A stretch of DNA of 64,000 nt. Source: Prorocentrum cordatum (lineage: Eukaryota > Sar > Dinophyceae > Prorocentrales > Prorocentraceae). Location of the stretch: assembly GCA_963575745.1 (NCBI GenBank), contig CAUYUJ010015282.1, forward strand, positions 1,514,433 to 1,578,432, written 5' to 3'. Each line of letters starts with the position of its first letter. Positions within the stretch are counted from its first letter, which is position 1. The translations under genes and the position numbers were made by a program. This document shows, piece by piece, positions 21,816-30,262 of this stretch. The notes under the pieces were generated by a model. It made no database searches and was not told the DNA's origin. It was given only the letters and a program-made list of their open reading frames with translations.

Positions 21816-21976
21816 ATGCCTTCTTTGCGGGCTGAGCCCGCATTGGCAGAACTGGATACCGCTAGTCCGCGGCAGTGCCAGGGTGTTTGCGCCCGACATC
21901 CTCTTCGCGAGGACTGGTCCGCCCCAGTCCCTCGCCTGCCCCCTTCACTGGGAGAGCAGCCTCTCTCGCGGCGGCC

Positions 21977-22804
21977 ATGGGAGGCGGCGGCAAGAAGGGC
22001 GGTGGCAGGAAAGGCCTCGGCGGTGGTCGCTCGGCTCCATCGGCAGGGGCCACGACGTACATCGCCTGCGCGGCCTGCAGGTTCCGCTGGAACTTCAAGA
22101 ACAACCACTGGTGTTACCAGTGCGGCGGCGCCCTGGTACCGAGCCCCTCGGAGGACAAGCGGCCTCGCGGCCAGTGGGTCTGGGGCCCGCCGCAGGCAGG
22201 CGCAGCGCCTCCTCCTGAGGCAGAGACTGCTGCCGACGCCCCTGCGGCCCCACCCTGGGCCCAGGCGGGAGGCAAGGGCGCCAAGGGACCGCCTCCGCCT
22301 CGGCCCGCGCCGAAGGCCCAGGCCGTCCAAGGCCGGCCTTGGGTCTATCAACAGGCGGGCTGGGTGCCTCAAGGCGGCCGCGCGGGACAGCAGCAGCCCT
22401 CCCAGCCTGCAGACCCGTTTGTGTTCTTCGGGAAGGAGCTCGGCTCGGACTGCGACGAGCTGCTCAAGCTCAAAGCGGCGGTGCAGGCCAAGAAGGAGGC
22501 CCAGGCAGCCGCTGCTGGCGCGGGCGCCCCTCAGAAGGCGCCACTCCTTGAGGAGGAAGTGCGGGCCAAAGGTGTGGCCTGCAGGAGGGCGCTGGCATGG
22601 CTTGAGACCTGCGCCGCCCGCGTCTTGGAGGGCGAGCAGTGGCTGGCCGACGCCCAGGCCGCTGAGGACGAGGCGGCCGCCAGCGCTCACGCTGCGCAGC
22701 AGGACTGGGAGGCGGCCTGTGTTGAATCCCACAGCTGCCATATGGAAGTTAATTCTGGTTTAGGATGTAGGAAACGCGTATATGATTGGTTTACATTAGA
22801 ATAG
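21977..22804 (+). CDS. Zinc-finger and coiled-coil protein, SL-tagged retrogene (LINE ORF1-like)
   Basis: A 275-codon frame starting MGGGGKKGGGRKG, chosen because it is the first in-frame ATG before the zinc motif. Residues 31-49 form C-x2-C-x11-C-x2-C (CAACRFRWNF...CYQCGG), similar in layout to RanBP2-type fingers. A Pro/Ala-rich linker follows, then a charged helical region (DELLKLKAAVQAKKEAQAA ... WLETCAARVLEGEQWL) likely to be a coiled coil. I infer a resemblance to first ORFs of dinoflagellate LINEs, which pair a Cys finger with a coiled coil; an ordinary retrogene is possible. Codons after about 22735 are AT-richer, suggesting that the original copy ends there and the frame runs into flanking DNA. 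Confidence 0.65.
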   Translation: MGGGGKKGGGRKGLGGGRSAPSAGATTYIACAACRFRWNFKNNHWCYQCGGALVPSPSEDKRPRGQWVWGPPQAGAAPPPEAETAADAPAAPPWAQAGGKGAKGPPPPRPAPKAQAVQGRPWVYQQAGWVPQGGRAGQQQPSQPADPFVFFGKELGSDCDELLKLKAAVQAKKEAQAAAAGAGAPQKAPLLEEEVRAKGVACRRALAWLETCAARVLEGEQWLADAQAAEDEAAASAHAAQQDWEAACVESHSCHMEVNSGLGCRKRVYDWFTLE

Positions 22805-23062
22805 GGCGATGTAGAAGCATGCAACTTTTCGTGTAATTTTGTGATAACAGCTTATGAAATACATGTAGTCGTAAATGAGCACATTCGTCCCGAAAGGTCC
22901 CCAGACATTGTCTACGCGCGGGGGGCTGTTGAGAGCTCTAGACCAGGGGAGGGAGGAAGGGGGGCATGGATGGAGGAGGAGGTGGGAGGCGGAGAGAACG
23001 GAGCGGGGTCCACGAGGAGGAGGGAGTGGGAAGACAGAAGATGAGGAGGGAACAGAAGAGCG

Positions 23063-23064
<2 letters not shown>
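22805..23064. other. Short spacer, no feature
   Basis: AT-rich to about 22890, then GGA-rich. Nothing supported. Confidence 0.5.

Positions 23065-23101
<37 letters not shown>
23065..23101. repeat. (GA)n microsatellite
   Basis: About 17 GA dinucleotides ending just before the degenerate spliced leader at 23109. Confidence 0.95.
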
Positions 23102-23104
<3 letters not shown>

Positions 23105-23108
23105 AAGC

Positions 23109-23130
23109 ACCGCAGCCATTTTGGCCCAGC
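23109..23130 (+). other. Degenerate relict spliced leader (DinoSL)
   Basis: Reads CCGCAGCCATTTTGGC then CCAGC. AGCCATTTTGGC is intact. Within positions 2-21 three differences from DinoSL are seen, each a T-to-C or A-to-G transition; the outermost bases also differ. It ends two bases before ATG at 23133. Confidence 0.6.
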
Positions 23131-23132
23131 CT

Positions 23133-23537
23133 ATGTACCAGGGTTTCTTCCAGCTGGAGGAAGAAGCACCAGCACCGGTGCAACCAGCAGCACCAGTGCA
23201 ACCAGCAGCACCACCTGTGCAACCAGCAGCACCACCTGTGCAAGGACCGCGGGGGCCAGAGGAGGAGGAGGAGGAGGAGGACAAGGAGGAGGGGGAGGGG
23301 AAGGAGGAGGAGGAGGAGGAGGAGGAAAGGAGGGGGGGGGCGGGAATCGGAGAGGACGATGGGGAGGGGAGGCGGGAGAGGAGGGTCCCAGAGGAAAGGG
23401 TAGAGAATGGCGAGGAGGAGGAGGTGGGTTCGGCGAAACACGAGCAGGAGGATTGGGAAAACGAGGCGAAGGGAACGGGGGAGAAGGAGGAGGGATGGGG
23501 AGGGGAGGGAGGGCAGGAGGAGGAGGATGGGGGATGA
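23133..23537 (+). CDS. Pro/Ala-Val repeat and Glu-rich open frame
   Basis: MYQGFFQLEEEAPAPVQPAA is followed by four VQPAAP-type repeats (23166-23245, a CAACCAGCAGCACC... tandem repeat), then Glu-rich sequence from the GGA tract. The first 40 codons, right behind the SL relic, look like a genuine protein start. The rest is probably intronic or repeat DNA read through. It could be the first exon of the gene whose later exons begin at 23918; I cannot show the splice. Confidence 0.35.
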   Translation: MYQGFFQLEEEAPAPVQPAAPVQPAAPPVQPAAPPVQGPRGPEEEEEEEDKEEGEGKEEEEEEEERRGGAGIGEDDGEGRRERRVPEERVENGEEEEVGSAKHEQEDWENEAKGTGEKEEGWGGEGGQEEEDGG

Positions 23538-23605
23538 GGGGGAGGAGGACAGGGAACGAGGAAGACGAGAAGAGGGGGAGAGGGCTGAAGAGGAGAAAGA
23601 GGATG
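23250..23605. repeat. GGA-rich purine tract
   Basis: Interrupted GGA/GGGA on the + strand, overlapping the Glu-rich frame. Confidence 0.85.
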
Positions 23606-23610
23606 GGGCT

Positions 23611-23785
23611 TGATCCGATGTTCTTGTACGCAGGGGCTGACACGGCTGGATGTGGTGCTCCTCCTCGTCCACCTTTATCCCCCCCCCTCCTCCTCTTCCT
23701 CTTGCCCACGCGCTTCGGGGCCCAAATGTGGCCCAAAGTGTTGCCCCCGAACCCTCCGTCCACCCTCCTCCGTCTCGCGCCTGCC
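23611..23785. repeat. Dispersed repeat, copy A (GCTGACACGGCTGGATG)
   Basis: Shares with 29720-29893: TTGATC, then GCAGGGGCTGACACGGCTGG, ATGTGG, CCAAATGT, and CCACCCTCCTCCGTCTC at the end, with a TCC-rich middle of slightly different length. Both copies follow a GGA tract, and each lies a few hundred bases upstream of a gene (23918 and 30263). Confidence 0.8.
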
Positions 23786-23917
23786 CCCCCCTCCCCCTCG
23801 AAGCCTTCATCGCTCGTCGTCGTTTGGGCATTCATTTGCACCCCCCTGCCCCCGCATTCATTTTCACCTTCCCTGCCTTGCCCCTTGAATGAAACAACTG
23901 CGCCCCCCCCCCCTCAG

Positions 23918-26640
23918 GACATCGCCGTCGCCGAGGACGCCAGAGAGGTTTCGCAGTTGGCCCAGAGCACAGATTGCGTATAGGACGAGCAGTGGTCCAA
24001 CGCAAGAGACAAAAAGAGGCTCGCTTGGCTAGGAGTTTGGCCGTGCAACAAAACACTGAGGTCGCGTCGCTGATCTTCGGCGCTGGCAGCCGCATCGGGG
24101 GGGGATTCTTGATTGGCGACCTCGGTGACGCTCCCGTGCATATCGAAAGTGTTGGAAAAGATCCCATTTCAAGTCGACGCGGCCTGGATCGAGGAGTGGC
24201 TTCGGCAATACACCATCAGAGTAAGGGTCTGGCTGAGTTCACGAGGCCAGACGACGAGGGAGCGGCACACAGGTTGGTGATTAGTACGAATATATTTGAT
24301 GATGCCTCGATGTGGATGAAAGATGGTTCTCAAATGGGTTCAACAGGCCATAAAGCAGTCGACAAAAAAACTATAGTGCAGGGGCAAGAATAAACATGAG
24401 CCTGTCTTAAACGTGTGCGAATGCCTCTTCACCAGACGCGCCGTCCCTGCATGTGTGAGCCCTGGGGAAGTCCCCGCACAAGGCGCCTTGTTCGCAGCAG
24501 AGGTCTTTTCTCCTCTTCAACCGTTGCCGAAGGCGAACAGCGCATCAGTCAGATCACACTGGCAACGCTGGTCGGCCGTGACGTCGACTGGCACTGGTTC
24601 CAAAGTTGATGGAGACGGCGATCTGAGACGGCAGATGGAATCATTCAGGAAAGTTAGAGTTCTTGTCAAAGATGGACACATCGTCAACAGAAATATCATT
24701 GGAATGGAAGAGGCAGAACTTGAATCACACAATGATCGCCTAGGGCCAGGTCGCGAAAAAACAAGCCAGATACACATCACGTGCATGTGCCACTCAGCTG
24801 TTCTTTGCCAGAAGCCTATATTCGATTCGCTGAAGTACGACTTGCCATCGGTGCTGTGCACGCTTGCTCACAAGTTGATGGGAGGTCGAAGCATGGAGTT
24901 GTATTTGGACGCACTTCAGCGAGAGATTCGAAAGGAGTTCTGCTACCGACAAGTGTTCGAGATCACGCCGCAGATGCAGCAATGGCAGGAGACGTCTCGA
25001 TCGCTGCTCCGCAGAACGCTGCCTGCTCGGGACATCGACGACAAGTGTATACAAGCGATTGTTGAAGCTGACAATGGAAACTGGGACGACGAGAAAATTT
25101 ACCATTACTGCGTCATCGGCGACGGAGCCTGCCCGCTGGGTTGCAATGGGGACGAGGCGACATCTTTGAGGAAGGTCACCGAACGCATATTGATCGGCCT
25201 CGGTTCTAGGATCAGCGAGCCATTGAAATACAGGTGGAAGGGTTTCGACGAAGCATCAGCATGGGCGTTTCGAGGGGTTGCTCAACACGGACTGCTCCCT
25301 CGATCGTTCAGGCGAGCTTTCGGAAAGCATGATGATCAGGTTGATGATGATGGTGACGATCGTGGCGGTGGCTTCCCTGGCGTGAAAAATAAAAAGGTTC
25401 TCGAGTTCTTCAGCTTGCCAGATGTTCGCAGCCAGTTCGAGGTCGCAGAGGTGATTTCGCGCCCGATCCAATCCTTCCTGAACCATTCTTTCAAAGCAGA
25501 AAAAGCAGTCAACCACGTGATCGAACTCGCGAAGACCATTCCGAGGGACGGCGCAGGCGTGCCCATCGATCGCCTTCTCGAGTTGTCGGCCGGCCAGCAA
25601 CAGTCTTCAGCGTTGAACCTCGAAGTGCTCGACGGTGGGCGGGCGGAAAAGGTAATTTCATCGTTTGGGAAGTTATTGCTTGATCTGGAAGACCCTCTGT
25701 GGGCTGAGGTTGACATGTTGGACAACATCGGGAACTTCAATCAAGTGTGCGATGCGATGCTCTGCGCAGCTGGCGATTGCTACTACAGGCTCATGCTCCC
25801 AACGTTTGACCCGAAATTCAAGATCTTCGGAATATGTAAGTCTTGGGGCTTTGATGCTGGGCTTATCAATGAGGTGGCAAAAGAATTGAGGAAGTTAGAA
25901 GATGCCTATGATTGCGATCAGCGTTTGGACCCCCACTTTACAAAAATATGGTTATCGAGATTGGAAGGCCCACTCGAAGAAGCCAAGCGAGCCCACTCTG
26001 ACTTAAAAGACATACTGAGCATCCTGCCAGTGGGGGCGACGAAGGTAGAGCGCAAGCATATCATTGGACAGCAGTTCAGACCAGCAAAGGGAAAGCGAGG
26101 CAGAGCCTTTTCGAAACGTCAGTTGGCCAAGCACGCCCTTTGCAAGTCAATCAGGACCTCACGCACGGCATTGCAGCGACGGGTGATGGACGATGTATTT
26201 GGCAATGCATGTGCCAGAAAGGCGTTCTTCAGACATCTCCAGAGCTTTTCGATGAGGACTGCCAGGAAGCGACGGCCCGACACAGTGGCATCGCTAGACC
26301 CAGGGGCAGCGGCTAGGGCGCCGAGCAGACGCACCCGCGCCTTTGACATATTCACGTCGGAACTGTTTGGCATTTTGCCTGCAACGATGTCGTTTGCTGA
26401 GAGACGTGCAAGAGTTTTGGGAGACTGGAGGGCGCTATCAAATCACGATAAGGCAGAGTACCAGGCACGAGCTGATGCCAGAGACATTGCTCGAGGCGAC
26501 GGGGCTGGTGAACAACTACCTGGAGGGCGACAACGGCAACGTACTGATCGCATGCGAGCTGTTCGACGGAAGCTTGCAGAACTCGTTGGGCACGATGCTT
26601 GGGCTGGTGCGCGGGGAATGCAGGGTGGGGTGCAATTGTG
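23918..26640 (+). CDS. Large dinoflagellate protein with HMG-box-like segment, frameshifted
   Basis: It begins after CCCCCCCCCCTCAG, a strong acceptor, so an upstream exon is expected. Frame one (to TAA at 24391) has QRKRQKEARLARSLAVQQNT and STNIFDDASMWMKDGSQ. The protein continues in another frame from about 24377 (KHEPVLNVCECLFTRRAVPA) for roughly 700 codons. That part contains ITCMCHSAVL, a Cys cluster YHYCVIGDGACPLGC, IKYRWKGFD-type text, VERKHIIGQQFRP and, at about 26335-26480, FDIFTSELFG...FAERRARVLGDWRALS then NHDKAEYQARADA, which resembles an HMG box. The continuity across the frame change suggests one indel or an unrecognised small intron near 24385. From memory this resembles a family that is widespread and unnamed in dinoflagellates, perhaps transposon-derived; no function is assigned. 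The 3' end is uncertain. Confidence 0.55.
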
Positions 26641-27418
26641 TTGTTCGCCTTTCCCTCGCCTCGTCACCCCCCGCCTCCTCCTCGTCCTCACCTTCGCCCT
26701 CCGCGTCAAGGCCATGGCGCTCGTTGTTCCGTGCCCTCTCTCCTCCCGCCCCCGATCCGTACCCCTGTCATGCATCGTCGCGCCTTCAGTGTGAGCATGT
26801 ATGTATTAGCAATGGTGTATCAAGCTGGTCTGACCTAATCTGGCGAGTTTCGGGATTGTTCCGTGCGTGCAGAAACGCTAACGGAATCGCCGTTCTAGGT
26901 CGGTAGCCCGCGCGTCACGGCGGCGAGCTCTAGCTCGGGGCAACCATGTCTAGTTATGGTGTGTAGAGGGCAATTGTCGCGGTGAGTCCGTGGGCTAGCG
27001 CGCCCCATAACGTTCTGAAGAAGCTGTCCCCCCTCTCATGGGTGGTTAAGAGAGGCGGCCGCCCCTCTCAGCCCCGATTGGCCTGCGCGCCCCATCCAGG
27101 GAGGAGGAAGAGAAGGGGTGGAGGGGGGGCAGCAGCAGCAAGGGTAGGAAGAGGAGGAAGAGGAGGAGGAGGAGACGGTCGTAGATCTACCTCCTTCAAC
27201 ACACATCTCCATGTTGGCGAAGGCTGCTGGCAAGGACTACGTTCTTAGGTGCATGCCCCCTCCTCCTCAGACCCCCCAACGCCACTCGCGCCAGAGTGCC
27301 CCCGTGTTCTGGCGCACGGGCGTGGGGGTGGTGGGGGAGGGGGAGGAGGTGACCCCCGCGAGGAGGGTAGGAGGAGGAGGAAGGGGAGGAGGAGGAGGAG
27401 GAGGAGGATGACGCTGAA
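26641..27418. other. Probable intron or spacer with TCC/GGA tracts
   Basis: Pyrimidine-rich at 26640-26760 and GGA-rich at 27100-27180 and 27360-27410. No protein motif. It separates the HMG-box-like segment from the next coding-like block on the same strand, so it could be intronic. Confidence 0.4.
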
Positions 27419-27574
27419 TTGGTGAGGGGAGGTGCTTCGCAGCTGCACTCCTTCGACGCGGGCCTGAGGAGCGAGAAGATCCTGGACGGCTCGCACTCGG
27501 CGATGGCCGCGAGCGCGAACAGCGCTGCGGAGACCGACCAGGCCGCCACGCCCAACCCAGCCGTTGTGCCCCGC

Positions 27575-28822
27575 TGCTTTCAGCCATGTTCAGTTCGATA
27601 CGGTGGCGTGTGTTGCAAGGGCCCTCTGTTGCAAGCTACCGTTGATTTCAGTAAAAACCTGTATGCAGTCACGAAGGCGAATCAACCCCGCCTGAAAACA
27701 AAAAAGTTGGGAAGAAGGATGTGCTAGTGTTTCCATATGTCATCAGCTTGAGAGCAGATGGTGTTCCTCCGAGATATTTCTATCTGACGAGGGTTCACAA
27801 CAGAGGTGAGTTCGTGATTGATTCCCGCCAACATCGGAATTTACAATGGCTCAGAGGTGTTGGGGATCGAAACTCCGTTTCGAGCTCTCCTCGGATTCGG
27901 CGCAGTGCGAAAATTCTTGGTCGATGTGGGTGGTGCCACTGGCGTGGGCCATGGGGCAGTCCAATCGGTCGCAGTGCACTTCCATAAACATGTAGGTAGG
28001 AGCGACCTGAATGAATACATCGCAACTTTAGAACCTAATTTTGATCAGCACGTCCCTCTGAACCACGCAATGAAGCGCCCGAAAGAAAAGCCAACGACGG
28101 GTCCGTGGAGAGTACCGTTTTTCAACATCGGGGTCAAGGCGTCGGTTTTGAATAAGGTGCCGATAGACAAGCAAACCAATGACATCGACAAGGGGGGCAG
28201 CAGCAGTGACGCATCGGACGAGGAGCAGGCGTTGAAGGAGAGGGCGGAGGAGGAGCCAGATGGCGATAGTGCATCGGATGCATCTCCAGGGATTTCAGAT
28301 TTGGACAAGGACTCCATGGGTTCTCAAATCAGTTTGGGTCGCCCTCGTTCTTCCCCCCCATCGCCCTCCGCATCCCCCCCGCTTCCCTCTCCTGCTTACT
28401 CCTTCTCTCCCATCCCCACATCCTCTTACCTCCCCGACCTCCTGTCCGCCCCTTTCCCCCATCCACCCTCCCGCGAGGATGATCCAGACGAGCCGCTCGA
28501 GCCTTCACTTCCTCCGCCGCCAGACCCTCCAGCTCCACATTATCAAGATGTGCTAGGGCTTGTGGACTGCCACTTGTCCCCCTCAGCTCGGTCTGTTTGC
28601 CCCTTGTGCGATTCAAAGATCGACAAGGGCATTTTCAGATTTAAGTATCGGTTCAAGGCCGGCTCGAAGATATGTGCTGAGCGCTATATCCACGTTGGGT
28701 GTTTGAAGGATTGTTCGGTTGGCAATAGAGCTCACGATCGGCAAAAGCTCGACGAGCTAATTGCCTCTGCTGACGCTGAGGCCTTGCCGAGTCTTCGCAA
28801 GGCAGCCGAGGACATATCATAA
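27575..28822 (+). CDS. Zinc-finger protein or 3' part of the 23.9-kb gene, frameshifted
   Basis: One frame reads VDFSKNLYAVTKANQP and then stops. Removing one base from the A6 run at 27700-27705 would join it to VLVFPYVISLRADGVPPRYF and YLTRVHNRG. After a GTGAG site at 27806 and a CTCAG at about 27856 the frame moves to EVLGIETPFRALLGFGAVRK and stays open to TAA at 28822. The C-terminus has C-x2-C-x27-H-x2-C (CPLCDSKIDKGIFRF ... YIHVGCL, 28598-28702), the spacing of PARP-type zinc fingers. An acidic/Pro-rich linker (28200-28530) precedes it. It may be the end of the gene starting at 23918 or a separate gene. Function unknown. Confidence 0.5.
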
Positions 28823-28958
28823 TTCAATCAGACCTTGTACTTTTGGCCCCCCCCGCAGCCGATGGAAAGTCACGTGGCCCTCACCCCGACGATCGTCGCG
28901 CCGATTGGAAACGGCATGCCACTTTCGATTGAAATTCTGGGGAGCTCACGCCCGACTA

Positions 28959-29173
28959 CCTAAGAACAACCCCCTGGATCAGATCACGTTTAAGAACGGT
29001 TTAAGAACAGTTAAGAACTGAGTTTGTTCTTACACCCCTCCCGCCTTCATTTTTTGCGACCCCTCACGCACTTCGGCCCCCATGGGCTAAGAACAACCAG
29101 TTGTTCTTACTTGTTCTTAGGTCTCATCCCTAAGAACAGCGTTTGTTCTTAATTGTTCTTATCTGTTCTTAGG
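28959..29173. mobile_element. Palindromic TAAGAACA/TGTTCTTA element
   Basis: Six forward TAAGAAC and six reverse GTTCTTA heptamers lie within 215 bp. The outermost pair, CCTAAGAACA (28959-28968) and TGTTCTTAGG (29164-29173), are perfect inverted termini, and the element is flanked by unrelated sequence. The two internal clusters (28959-29028 and 29093-29173) are separated by a GC-rich spacer. No coding. A small foldback transposon is the best reading; clustered protein-binding sites are the alternative. Confidence 0.65.
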
Positions 29174-29719
29174 GTTGGTTTCGGCATGGGGGGGCCCGTG
29201 CGCTGCAGCTGAGCTGCCGATTCGAGCATGCCTGTTGCCGAGGCGGCTCAGTGCCCTCGCGAGGCGCGACTGCGGCAGCGTCGTCACTGTGCACTGGAAG
29301 CGTTGCTCGCCAACATACTGTCGTGAAACAACATAACAAAACTACAAAATAATAGCTCGGAGGAAGAGCCCAGCGGTGCTCTTGAATGTCGAAGGAGGAG
29401 GATGAGGGAGGAGGAACAGAGATGGAGAGGAGGAGGAGGTCAGAGAGGTGACAGGCACATCATACTGCAGCAGTGCACACCCAGGACGAGCAGAGCTAGG
29501 GAGCCACAGATGGGCCATGTCCCAGGGGGGCCAATGCACTTTTAGGGCAGCAGTGCGTCGACGTGGTGGGCATAGGCAGATATCGAGAATGTTCGTTTCA
29601 TGTCATCTCGTCTTCGCTCAACGATGCTAAGGACCTTCGCGTCGTCATACATTCGGTTTCATTTCGTCGCCTTCGCCCGTTCGGAGGAGGAGGAGTAGGA
29701 GGAGGAGGAGGGTTCATCC
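29174..29719. other. Stretch with no recognised gene
   Basis: GC-rich to 29290, then mixed, with a GGA run at about 29684-29712. No supported frame. Confidence 0.5.
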
Positions 29720-29893
29720 GATTGATCGTGTTGTCCGCAGGAGCTGACACGGCTGGATGTGGCGCTCCTCTTCATCCACCCTTATCCCTACTCCTCCTCC
29801 TCACCTCCCTCCTGGCCCTGTGCTTCGGGCCCCAAATGTTGCCCAACATGTTGTTCCCGAGCCCTCCGCCCACCCTCCTCCGTCTCCCCTCCA
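29720..29893. repeat. Dispersed repeat, copy B (GCTGACACGGCTGGATG)
   Basis: Homologous to 23611-23785. Copy B has GCAGGAGCTGACACGGCTGG, then CCAAATGTTGCCCAACATGTTG, ending CACCCTCCTCCGTCTCCCCT then CCAG. Confidence 0.8.
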
Positions 29894-30175
29894 GAAGTCC
29901 AGGGGGCAAAGCTTGGGGCTGCGATGCTCCAGCCAGGACCCGTGCACAAAAACGGCAGTAGCGCCCGCCCCCCCTCGCGCGTGCCTAACTTCAAAAGCAG
30001 AGGTGCAGAGCCCACGTCGGCCCCCAACGGTGACCCCCGACGCAGGCCGGGGGGAGGGGGCAAGAGGAGGTCGGGGCACGAAACCTGGGCACGAACGTTT
30101 GCACGGAACTTGGGCGCTAAACTTAGTCAGTAAGCGTTTCTTTCCACCGTCAACCTCCTCCTCCCTTTCCGCCCC

Positions 30176-30197
30176 TTCCTAGCCCTTGTGGCTCAAG
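30176..30197 (+). other. Degenerate relict spliced leader (DinoSL)
   Basis: TTCCTAGCCCTT then GTGGCTCAAG matches DinoSL at 18 of 22 positions (differences at 2, 4, 10 and 13); the last eight bases, GGCTCAAG, are intact. It is 65 nt upstream of the ATG at 30263 and is preceded by a pyrimidine-rich run, as at the other SL relics. Confidence 0.6.
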
Positions 30198-30262
30198 GCC
30201 TCCCGATTCGGTTTCGAGGCCTCGGCTTTGATTGGGGGACCTGTGCACGGCACAGCGCAGAG

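Noticed and set aside
28200-28560. Separate Pro-rich gene
   Set aside because: It is in frame with the flanking coding blocks and reads as a linker between them.
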